Of a stretch of DNA of 6,726 bases, positions 1 through 5,004 are shown one piece after another. The position numbers and the translations under genes are program-made. Every line of letters starts with the position of its first letter. The first letter of the stretch is position 1. Under the pieces are notes generated by a model. That model was not told where the DNA came from and searched no databases. It was given only the letters and a program-made list of their open reading frames with translations. Source of the stretch: Candidatus Staskawiczbacteria bacterium (GTDB lineage: Bacteria; Patescibacteriota; Minisyncoccia; Minisyncoccales; Staskawiczbacteraceae); assembly GCA_026395275.1 (NCBI GenBank), contig JAPLZA010000104.1, forward strand, positions 1-6,726. The letters are read 5' to 3'.

Positions 1-603
1 CACATTTCAGGACACAGCAACATAGAAGGTATAAAAGAAATGCTTAGAGAAATTAAACCAGATTATTTTATTCCTGTTTATGCAAACCATTATTTCCTAA
101 AAGAAGCTTCAAAAATTGCTCAGGGAATAGGATTCAGAAAAGACAAAATTTTTGTGCCAGACAACGGCTCTATAATCAAATTTACCCATTCGACAGGCTC
201 AGGGCAGGCCGGAGCAGACATAATGAAAGAAAAAGTTCCTTCAAGCTATGTTTTTGTTGATGGACTTGGAGTTGGAGATGTTGGAGAAATTGTTTTGAGA
301 GACCGCCAAATGTTAGCTGAAGATGGAATGTTTGTGGTTGTAGCTATAATAGACAAAAAAACCGGCAGAGTAATAGGAAGACCAGATATTATTTCACGAG
401 GATTTGTTTACTTGCGTGAATCTAAAGATTTACTTTCTCAAACACGTAAAAAAGTTATTGAGATAGTAGATAAAACTGCCGGCCACGGAGGCGCAGTTAA
501 CTGGACATATGTTAAAGACGAAATTCGCAACAAAATCGGCGACTTCTTGGCAACAAAAACATCGAGACGCCCGATGATTCTTCCAGTTGTAATAGAGGTT
601 TAG
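1..603 (+). CDS. rnj: Ribonuclease J family protein, C-terminal part (5' end cut by window)
   Basis: Frame 1 is open from the first base to TAG at 601-603, giving 200 residues. RNase J is a metallo-beta-lactamase/beta-CASP ribonuclease with 5'-3' exo- and endonuclease activity, acting in mRNA decay and rRNA maturation. The fragment opens with HISGHS, the family's motif B region. It continues with IKPDYFIPV, then the C-terminal domain signatures VFVDGLGVGDVG, SRGFVYLRES and the terminal RRPMILPVVIEV. Two things are odd. The residue 22 positions after the SGH histidine, where the family normally has His in PVHGE, is Tyr (PVYANHYF, codon 79-81). There is also a short GC-rich in-frame insert reading STGSGQAG (about 187-210). 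A strong hairpin terminator follows 63 bases downstream. Family assignment is secure; whether the nuclease is active cannot be judged without the N-terminal half. Confidence 0.93.
   Translation, partial: HISGHSNIEGIKEMLREIKPDYFIPVYANHYFLKEASKIAQGIGFRKDKIFVPDNGSIIKFTHSTGSGQAGADIMKEKVPSSYVFVDGLGVGDVGEIVLRDRQMLAEDGMFVVVAIIDKKTGRVIGRPDIISRGFVYLRESKDLLSQTRKKVIEIVDKTAGHGGAVNWTYVKDEIRNKIGDFLATKTSRRPMILPVVIEV
189..210 (+). repeat. GC-rich mini-insert inside the RNase J gene
   Basis: A GC-rich stretch with core CGACAGGCTCAGGGCAGG sits in an AT-rich gene and encodes STGSGQAG. It lies in the linker between the nucleotide-binding core and the VFVDGLGVGDVG C-terminal domain, where other RNase J proteins have only a few variable residues. 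It resembles in size, composition and placement the inserts in pmm and rpsF of this window. It is not a perfect palindrome, and its repeat status is inferred from this window only. Confidence 0.5.
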
Positions 604-607
604 TCCA

Positions 608-625
608 GGTTGTCGCACGACAACC
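608..625. repeat. Short perfect inverted repeat after RNase J
   Basis: GGTTGTCG and CGACAACC (608-615 and 618-625) form a perfect 8-bp stem with a 2-base spacer, five bases after the RNase J stop. No T-tract follows, so it is not itself a terminator. It may protect the mRNA 3' end or be another of the small palindromic elements seen here. A similar small hairpin, GTCGC-TTGC-GCGAC, lies at 699-712, just before the stop of the opposing gene. Confidence 0.55.
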
Positions 626-665
626 AAGTTAATAATTGTTAACCTAAAATTTTTGTAAAGTAAAA

Positions 666-693
666 GCCCCGAGACAACCTGTCTCGGGGCTTT
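666..693. terminator. Bidirectional rho-independent terminator between RNase J and the hypothetical gene
   Basis: GCCCCGAGACA (666-676) and TGTCTCGGGGC (680-690) form a perfect 11-bp stem with a 3-base loop, flanked by AAAA on the left and TTT on the right. It can therefore end RNase J transcription on the plus strand and the opposing gene on the minus strand. The T-tract is short on the plus side (TTTGCTT). Confidence 0.85.
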
Positions 694-716
694 GCTTCGT
701 CGCTTGCGCGACCTAA

Positions 717-1097
717 TTACTCGCGAGGATACCAACGCCCTTGCCGTTGCTCAAGGTAGGTCTTAAGGACCGACTCAGGACACAGGCCAAACGCTACCCC
801 ATGAACAACTTCATCGGGGTGGTTCAACATGGCCGCCAGGTATTCGACGACCTTCAAAACCATTGTTCCTGTGGCCTCAGCAACGGCGCTCCTTTCCCCT
901 GGGGTGAACCCATCTAGAACTCTCTTCCACTGTTGCAGCCAAGAAATGGCAGAAGATACATCCTTCTTCACCTTGAGCACAATCTCGATTCTGGCGTCAA
1001 TCTGAGGTAAATCCGGAATTGCCGGTAACGACCCCAGGAATGCACTGGTTTGGGTTTTCCAAAACTCAGGCTTCTTTCTATGTGTTGTATTTGCCAT
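717..1097 (-). CDS. Hypothetical protein, 126 aa, compositionally atypical
   Basis: I do not recognise this family. The 126-residue product looks soluble and mostly helical, with no signal peptide or membrane segment. It has four tryptophans (13, 54, 57, 122), one cysteine (106) and a basic N-terminus. It is very likely a real gene: ATG at 1097 has AAGGAG seven bases upstream, a consensus promoter lies at 1254-1282, and a terminator follows the TAA. Its base usage differs sharply from its neighbours. One 60-base line (721-780) counts 57% GC against 35% for a line of trpS (1381-1440), and lysine is AAG in 8 of 9 codons where trpS mostly uses AAA. It lies convergent to RNase J and divergent from trpS with no functional partner nearby. 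I infer horizontal acquisition or a genome-specific expanded family; function unknown. Confidence 0.82.
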   Translation of the reverse strand: MANTTHRKKPEFWKTQTSAFLGSLPAIPDLPQIDARIEIVLKVKKDVSSAISWLQQWKRVLDGFTPGERSAVAEATGTMVLKVVEYLAAMLNHPDEVVHGVAFGLCPESVLKTYLEQRQGRWYPRE

Positions 1098-1104
1098 CTG
1101 CGTT

Positions 1105-1110
1105 CTCCTT
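1105..1110 (-). promoter_or_regulatory. Strong Shine-Dalgarno of the hypothetical gene
   Basis: On the minus strand AAGGAG stands seven bases before ATG at 1097 and fixes that start. The stretch AAGGAGAACGCA is nearly the same as AAGGAGAACACA before the aroB-like gene, while the housekeeping genes in the window show no SD. Confidence 0.85.
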
Positions 1111-1152
1111 CAATTTGACTTCGATTAAACCATGCCTACTGCTACGTTGACA

Positions 1153-1199
1153 GTTGTAGCCAGCAACCCTGTCCCAGAAACAGGGCTTTTGGCTACAAC
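1153..1199 (-). promoter_or_regulatory. Large hairpin in the leader of the hypothetical gene
   Basis: GTTGTAGCC (1153-1161) and GGCTACAAC (1191-1199) make a perfect 9-bp outer stem. CCCTGT (1167-1172) and ACAGGG (1180-1185) make a 6-bp inner stem with a 7-base loop, separated by a 5x5 internal loop. It lies within the roughly 150-nt leader predicted between the minus-strand promoter (TSS near 1247) and the SD at 1105-1110. No T-tract follows on either strand, so it is not a standard terminator. It matches no riboswitch class I know. A cis-regulatory role is inference. Confidence 0.6.
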
Positions 1200-1253
1200 C
1201 ATCGTTTTCGCAAGTAATTTTTGATGTGAATGTGCGGTTTTACCTACTTATTA

Positions 1254-1282
1254 ATTATACCACTATTAAGACGTGTTGTCAA
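1254..1282 (-). promoter_or_regulatory. Perfect consensus sigma70-type promoter for the hypothetical gene
   Basis: Reading the minus strand, TTGACA (1282-1277) is followed by exactly 17 bases and then TATAAT (1259-1254). Every position of both boxes matches consensus at optimal spacing. The predicted start near 1247 leaves a leader of about 150 nt before the ATG at 1097. Confidence 0.85.
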
Positions 1283-1314
1283 GTCTTTCCCCTGCCCCAT
1301 AATAATGCTAAAAT
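1276..1314 (+). promoter_or_regulatory. Probable trpS promoter overlapping the divergent promoter
   Basis: TTGTCA (1276-1281) is followed 16 bases later by CATAAT (1298-1303). A second candidate is an extended -10, TGcTAAAAT (1306-1314). Either would start transcription only about 15-30 bases before the trpS ATG at 1337, and no SD lies in that leader. The plus-strand -35 occupies almost the same bases as the TTGACA of the minus-strand promoter. Which -10 is used cannot be decided from sequence. Confidence 0.5.
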
Positions 1315-1336
1315 AATAAAATTAACCAAAAAATTT

Positions 1337-2314
1337 ATGCGAATATTTTCAGGAATAAGGCCAACAGGTGGCCTACATATAGGAAATTATTTAGGAGCCA
1401 TAAAACAATGGATTGCTTTGCAAGAATCAAACGAATGCGTTTTCTGCATTGTTGATTTGCACGCAATAACAACTCCATACGATCCTAAAGAACTGCAAAA
1501 AAATATTTTAGACACAACTGCGGTTTACTTGGCTGCCGGAATTAACCCCGACAAATCAGTAATTTTTGTGCAGTCGGAAGTAAAAGAACACGCTGAGTTA
1601 GCTTGGCTTTTAGGAACAATAACTCCAATGGGTGAACTTGGCAGAATGACCCAATTTAAAGAAAAATCAAAACAGCACAAAGATTATGTAAACGCAGGGC
1701 TGTTCACCTACCCTATTTTAATGACTGCCGATATTCTTTTGTATAAAGGGCAAGCAGTTCCGGTTGGAAAGGACCAAGAACAGCACGTTGAATTATCCCG
1801 CACAATTGCCAAAAAGTTTAACCAAAAATTTGGCAAAGTTTTCCCTGAGCCAGAAACAATTTTACCAAAAACCGGAGCTAAAATAATGAGCTTGACCGAC
1901 CCAAAGAAAAAAATGTCTAAGTCAGACGACCCAAAAAGCTGTATTTCCCTATTTGATTCTCCTGAAGACATTACAAAAAAAATAATGTCAGCTGAAACAG
2001 ATTCGGGCAAAGATGTAATTTACAACGTCACAAAAAAACCTGGCATTTCAAACCTTATAACAATTTACAGCTTAATATCTGACAAAACAACTCAGGAAAT
2101 TGAAAAGCAGTTTAAGGGGAAAGGATATGGTGACTTTAAAAAATCATTGGCAAAAGCTTTAGTTGATTATTTAGAACCGTTCCGCAGAAAACAAAAAGAA
2201 CTGCAAACCAGAGACGTTTATGTAAAAGATATTTTAAGCAAAGGAGCTTCCCGAGCCAGAATTATTGCAGAAACAACAATGAAAGAAGTCCGCTCCAAAA
2301 TGGGATTAATTTAA
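1337..2314 (+). CDS. trpS: Tryptophan--tRNA ligase (TrpRS)
   Basis: The 325-residue product has the usual length for a bacterial class I tryptophanyl-tRNA synthetase, which activates Trp with ATP and charges tRNA-Trp in the cytoplasm. Visible signatures are FSGIRPTGGLHIGN at the N-terminus (residues 4-17, HIGH-type motif HIGN at 14-17), GKDQEQHVEL (144-153) and the KMSKS loop (192-196). The C-terminal helix GASRARIIAETTMKEV is also typical. The open frame extends back to 1226, but the extra 37 residues have no counterpart in TrpRS and overlap the promoters, so I start at ATG 1337 (MRIFSGIRPTG). There is no SD. The gene appears monocistronic and ends at a terminator shared with the convergent pmm gene. 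No trp attenuator or T-box fits the very short leader. Confidence 0.96.
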   Translation: MRIFSGIRPTGGLHIGNYLGAIKQWIALQESNECVFCIVDLHAITTPYDPKELQKNILDTTAVYLAAGINPDKSVIFVQSEVKEHAELAWLLGTITPMGELGRMTQFKEKSKQHKDYVNAGLFTYPILMTADILLYKGQAVPVGKDQEQHVELSRTIAKKFNQKFGKVFPEPETILPKTGAKIMSLTDPKKKMSKSDDPKSCISLFDSPEDITKKIMSAETDSGKDVIYNVTKKPGISNLITIYSLISDKTTQEIEKQFKGKGYGDFKKSLAKALVDYLEPFRRKQKELQTRDVYVKDILSKGASRARIIAETTMKEVRSKMGLI

Positions 2315-2324
2315 ACTGTATAAC

Positions 2325-2358
2325 AAAAAACAGCCCCGCCTTTGCGGGGCTGTTTTTT
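2325..2358. terminator. Bidirectional terminator between trpS and pmm
   Basis: ACAGCCCCGC (2330-2339) and GCGGGGCTGT (2344-2353) form a perfect 10-bp stem with a CTTT loop, preceded by A6 and followed by T6. It serves trpS on the plus strand and the mutase gene, whose stop is at 2363, on the minus strand. Confidence 0.92.
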
Positions 2359-2362
2359 ATTA

Positions 2363-3709
2363 CTATTTAGAAATTAATTTTGTGAGTTCTTTTTGCTTGG
2401 AAGACAATAATTTTTGCGTGTCAGCTTCAATGGTTAAGCGCAACAATGGTTCTGTATTTGAACCGCGAACATTAAACCACCAATCTTTGTATTCTACTGT
2501 TATGCCGTCTAAAAAGTCTTGCTTGCCGTCAACATACTTTTCTTTTATTTTTTCTATTATTTCTTCTTTGTTGTTAACGGTAAAATTAGATTCTGCTGAT
2601 TTAAAGTATTTATAAAAAGGCTTTACTACTTCGGAAAGTGGCTGGTTGTAGCTTGATAATAATTGAAGTAAAATTACAAAAGCAATAAACCCTGAATCTG
2701 AATAACCGTTATCGCGGAAAGAATAATGCGCAGATATTTCTCCGCCTATAATTCCTTTTTGTTCTTTCATCACCAGCGAAATATTAACATAACCTACTTT
2801 CGACCTTAATGGCCTACCACCCCACTCTTTAACTTTTTCCGGAACTATTTTTGAGCAAAGCAAATTATAAACAACTCCTGCGCCGGGCTCTTTTTCCAGA
2901 AATAATTTTGCCAGCAATAATAAAGTTATGTCAGCAGGAATAAATTCTCCTTTTTCATCCACAAAAAATAACCTGTCTGTGTCACCATCAAAAATAACGC
3001 CAAAATCTGCTTTTTCTTTGACAACTGCTGCGCAAATTTGTTTTTGTCTTTCCGGTAATAAAGGATTTGAAGGATGAGCCGGGAAACTGCCATCTAATTT
3101 AAAGTTTAAAGGAATTAAATTCACAGGTAAACTTTCGGTTAAAACTGGCATAATTTTTCCTGCCATTCCGTTGCCGGCATCAGCAACCACTTTGAAAGGT
3201 TTTATTTTATCAACATCAACAAAACTTAAAACATGAGCTATGTATTTTGAAGTAATATCTTCTTTTTCAACCTCACCTACCTGCGCAGGCAGGCCTTTTT
3301 TTTCACTAATTTCCTTGGGCATTTTTTCTATTTCCTCAAGCAAGTCTGATGTTTTCACCCATTCCATTCCTTTTAGCATCATTTTAAGCCCATTATATTC
3401 TGGCGGATTATGTGAGGCGGTAATCATTATGCCGGCTTCGTCACCCAATTTTCCAACAGAAAAATAAATGGCGTCAATGGGAACTAAACCAATGTCTTTG
3501 ACATTAACCCCTTCGTCGGTGATGCCACGTATAAGCGCTTTTTTTAGTGCCGGACTGGAAAGACGCATATCTGTGCCAACTGTGATTTTTTTTGCGCCAG
3601 AATGCTTAGCAAAAGCCCTGCCAACCAAATAAGCAGCGTCTTCATTTAATTCTGAAGGGTAAACGCCCCTAATGTCGTATGGTTTAAAAATAGTTTGATT
3701 AATTTTCAT
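2363..3709 (-). CDS. manB: Phosphomannomutase/phosphoglucomutase
   Basis: The 448-residue protein belongs to the alpha-D-phosphohexomutase superfamily, which interconverts hexose 6-phosphate and hexose 1-phosphate for nucleotide-sugar and envelope polysaccharide synthesis. All four active-site loops are visible: TASHNP with the phosphoserine Ser99 (97-102), Mg-binding DGDTDR (241-246), sugar-binding GGEISAH (322-328) and phosphate-binding RGSNTEP (415-421). The N-terminus IFKPYDIRGVYP is typical, so the ATG at 3709 is secure. GEISAH in place of phosphoglucosamine mutase-type motifs favours PMM/PGM over GlmM; mannose versus glucose specificity cannot be read. Residues 139-145 (GLPAQVG) come from a GC-rich palindromic insert in the linker after domain 1. 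The mRNA is probably leaderless: TATAAT ends eight bases before the ATG and there is no SD. Confidence 0.94.
   Translation of the reverse strand: MKINQTIFKPYDIRGVYPSELNEDAAYLVGRAFAKHSGAKKITVGTDMRLSSPALKKALIRGITDEGVNVKDIGLVPIDAIYFSVGKLGDEAGIMITASHNPPEYNGLKMMLKGMEWVKTSDLLEEIEKMPKEISEKKGLPAQVGEVEKEDITSKYIAHVLSFVDVDKIKPFKVVADAGNGMAGKIMPVLTESLPVNLIPLNFKLDGSFPAHPSNPLLPERQKQICAAVVKEKADFGVIFDGDTDRLFFVDEKGEFIPADITLLLLAKLFLEKEPGAGVVYNLLCSKIVPEKVKEWGGRPLRSKVGYVNISLVMKEQKGIIGGEISAHYSFRDNGYSDSGFIAFVILLQLLSSYNQPLSEVVKPFYKYFKSAESNFTVNNKEEIIEKIKEKYVDGKQDFLDGITVEYKDWWFNVRGSNTEPLLRLTIEADTQKLLSSKQKELTKLISK
3276..3293 (-). repeat. Palindromic mini-insert inside pmm
   Basis: The 18-base stretch is a near-perfect palindrome: CCT-a-CCTGC against GCAGG-c-AGG, with CCTGCGCAGG (3280-3289) fully symmetric. 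It is very GC-rich in an AT-rich gene and encodes residues 139-145 (GLPAQVG) between ISEKK and EVEKED, a loop region outside all active-site motifs. The reading frame is kept. Confidence 0.65.
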
Positions 3710-3717
3710 ATAACACT

Positions 3718-3745
3718 ATTATATTACAAGTGAGGAGAAAGTAAA
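3718..3745 (-). promoter_or_regulatory. Promoter giving a near-leaderless pmm transcript
   Basis: On the minus strand a perfect TATAAT (3723-3718) lies eight bases before the ATG at 3709. A weak -35, TTTACT (3745-3740), sits 16 bases upstream. A start about seven bases after the -10 would fall at or next to the ATG, which fits the absence of an SD. Confidence 0.65.
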
Positions 3746-3753
3746 TAAACCCC

Positions 3754-3781
3754 TTGATTTATTATGATAATCTGATATAAT
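3754..3781 (+). promoter_or_regulatory. Promoter of the rpsF-ssb-rpsR operon
   Basis: TTGATT (3754-3759), 16 bases, then a perfect TATAAT (3776-3781) preceded by TG at 3773-3774, giving a full extended -10 (TGaTATAAT). The predicted start near 3788 leaves a leader of about 90 nt before rpsF. Confidence 0.78.
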
Positions 3782-3813
3782 CCAGATATATTAATTTAAC
3801 AAAATATGATCTT

Positions 3814-3840
3814 CCATACGCCTGTTTACAGGCGTCTTGG
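3814..3840 (+). promoter_or_regulatory. Hairpin in the rpsF operon leader
   Basis: ACGCCTGT (3818-3825) and ACAGGCGT (3828-3835) pair perfectly with a 2-base gap (7 bp with a 4-base loop in RNA). CCA (3814-3816) pairs with TGG (3838-3840) below a small asymmetric internal loop. No T-tract follows. In many bacteria the rpsF leader carries a structure bound by the S6:S18 complex for autoregulation. The position fits, but I could not confirm the conserved CCG of that motif here. Confidence 0.5.
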
Positions 3841-3880
3841 GGCCAATTGTAGGCTTCAGGATTTCATATTTTACAAATAG

Positions 3881-4363
3881 ATGAAAACATACGAGTTAAC
3901 GTATATTATTTCTCCGGAAATATCACTGGAGGAAGCAGAAGCAAAGGGAAAAGAAATTGAAAAAGCCATCTCTGGCAGAGAGGGCGCAATTTTAAAACAA
4001 TTAAACCCTGTTGCAAGAACATTTTCCTATCCTATAGGAAAAAAAGCCTCTGGTTTTTTCGCCAACTTAGAATTTCAATTAGAACCGGAAAAATTGCTTG
4101 AGTTAAAAGAAATCATTGAAAAAGATGGAAAAATTGTCAGACATATGATTATAATAAAGCAAGCTGCTGAAATGAAGAAAGAGCGCAGAACCAGGACAAA
4201 ACCAGTATTAGAAACAGCAACTGTTTCAAACCCGGCTTTCGTGATAGAACAAAAAACAGAAACAGAAAAACCCGCCTCTGCAAAGGCTTCGGCGGGTAAG
4301 GAAAAAGAAAAGGTCGAATTAAAAGATATAGAACAAACATTAGACGAGTTACTAGGAGAATAA
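3881..4363 (+). CDS. rpsF: Small ribosomal subunit protein bS6 with extended C-terminus
   Basis: bS6 binds 16S rRNA of the 30S platform as a partner of bS18, which is encoded in the same operon. The N-terminal 95 or so residues carry the ferredoxin-like fold with typical YELTYIISPE (4-13), TFSYPIGKKASGFF (47-60) and IVRHMIIIK (85-93). The protein is 160 residues; the family is often about 95-130. The extra C-terminal tail is charged and probably disordered. It includes PASAKASAGK (131-140), encoded exactly by a GC-rich hairpin element at 4271-4296. ATG at 3881 fits the family start, but no SD precedes it. It is the first gene of rpsF-ssb-rpsR, and 88 structured bases separate it from ssb. Confidence 0.95.
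   Translation: MKTYELTYIISPEISLEEAEAKGKEIEKAISGREGAILKQLNPVARTFSYPIGKKASGFFANLEFQLEPEKLLELKEIIEKDGKIVRHMIIIKQAAEMKKERRTRTKPVLETATVSNPAFVIEQKTETEKPASAKASAGKEKEKVELKDIEQTLDELLGE
4271..4296 (+). repeat. Hairpin mini-insert encoding a SAKASAGK segment in bS6
   Basis: CCCGCC (4271-4276) and GGCGGG (4291-4296) pair around a core in which GC (4280-4281) and GC (4286-4287) can also pair. GCCT/AGGC (4274-4277, 4284-4287) is an alternative pairing. The element encodes PASAKASAG in the disordered tail of bS6 and keeps the frame. The CCCGCC arm recurs twice after ssb (5005-5035), which supports a shared element family. Confidence 0.65.
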
Positions 4364-4375
4364 TGAGTTCAGCGT

Positions 4376-4417
4376 AAACGAGGCGCTAGGGTATAAGATA
4401 TATCTCTGGCCTCGTTT
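4376..4417 (+). promoter_or_regulatory. Long hairpin between rpsF and ssb
   Basis: AAACGAGGC (4376-4384) and GCCTCGTTT (4409-4417) form a perfect 9-bp stem. Inside it, AGGG/CTCT (one G-U) and TATA/TATA pair with a single bulged T and a 3-base loop. No T-tract follows, so it is not a standard terminator. It may be an RNA processing or pausing site that tunes ssb against rpsF, or a mini-element. Confidence 0.6.
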
Positions 4418-4426
4418 CCGAAGCAA

Positions 4427-4449
4427 TCTTGTTCGCCTCGCTCACAAGA
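4427..4449 (+). promoter_or_regulatory. Hairpin directly before the ssb start
   Basis: TCTTGT (4427-4432) and ACAAGA (4444-4449) form a 6-bp stem with an 11-base loop, two bases before the GTG of ssb. It occupies the place where an SD would lie. Modulation of ssb translation is inference. Confidence 0.45.
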
Positions 4450-4451
4450 CC

Positions 4452-4997
4452 GTGAATCTAAATAAAGTATTCGTTTTAGGAAACGTCACAAAGGATCCAG
4501 AGGCCAGGTCAATGCCAAACGGAAATCAGGTTACAAGTTTTTCCATTGCAACAAACAGATTTTACACCGCAAACGGAGAAAAAAAACAGGAAGCAGAATT
4601 TCATAATATTGTTTGTTTTGGAAAATTAGCTGACATTAGCTCAAGATATTTAACCAAAGGTTCTTTGGTTTTAATTGAAGGAAGAATAAAAACCAGAAGC
4701 TGGGATGACAAATCAACCGGAGCCAAACGTTGGAAAACAGAAATAATTGCCGAAACAATGCAATTAGGCCCGCGTGGAGCAGGTGCACCGTCAGCTAGTG
4801 GCAATAGCTCAAGTTATGGAAAATCATATTCAAAACCAGAACCAGAGCAAGATATGTCCAGCAATAAACAAGATGAAATTCCTGTTATTGAAGAAAACTA
4901 CACTCCCCCAGCAAACGACACAGGGGCAGACTCCAAAACAGTTTCCTTTGAAGACAACGCAGCAGATGAGATTGACGTCAAAGACATTCCGTTCTAA
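4452..4997 (+). CDS. ssb: Single-stranded DNA-binding protein SSB
   Basis: SSB coats ssDNA during replication, repair and recombination and recruits partners through its C-terminal tip. The 181-residue product has the OB-fold N-terminus MNLNKVFVLGNVTKDPEAR, then FSIATNRFY (30-38), FHNIVCFGKLAD (50-61) and GSLVLIEGRIKTRSWDD (70-86). A long Ser/Pro/Glu/Asn linker follows, ending in the acidic tip KDIPF, equivalent to the classical DDIPF. The start is GTG at 4452, chosen because MNLNKVF is the family N-terminus and no upstream in-frame start fits. No SD is present and two hairpins precede it. It lies between rpsF and rpsR, its conserved position in many bacteria. Confidence 0.96.
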   Translation: MNLNKVFVLGNVTKDPEARSMPNGNQVTSFSIATNRFYTANGEKKQEAEFHNIVCFGKLADISSRYLTKGSLVLIEGRIKTRSWDDKSTGAKRWKTEIIAETMQLGPRGAGAPSASGNSSSYGKSYSKPEPEQDMSSNKQDEIPVIEENYTPPANDTGADSKTVSFEDNAADEIDVKDIPF

Positions 4998-5004
4998 ATC
5001 TTTT

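Noticed and set aside
430..735. Minus-strand 101-aa frame over the RNase J end
   Set aside because: It runs antisense through conserved RNase J codons and the terminator, with no SD or promoter of its own.
1147..1152. Plus-strand TTGACA as a further trpS promoter
   Set aside because: No -10-like sequence lies 15-19 bases downstream; the bases there belong to the leader hairpin of the opposing gene.
604..1250. Insertion sequence or attachment-site boundaries around the hypothetical gene
   Set aside because: I found no transposase, no matching terminal inverted repeats and no convincing direct repeat flanking the cassette; its atypical composition is the only sign of transfer.
1226..1336. N-terminal extension of trpS from an earlier ATG
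   Set aside because: The 37 extra residues do not fit TrpRS, overlap both promoters, and the family start FSGIRPTGG follows directly from ATG 1337.
1281..1336. T-box or trp attenuator before trpS
   Set aside because: The predicted leader is only about 15-30 bases, with no room for such structures and no terminator before the gene.
3731..3745. GAGGAG on the plus strand upstream of the rpsF promoter as an SD
   Set aside because: No start codon with an open frame follows, and the site lies before the rpsF promoter.
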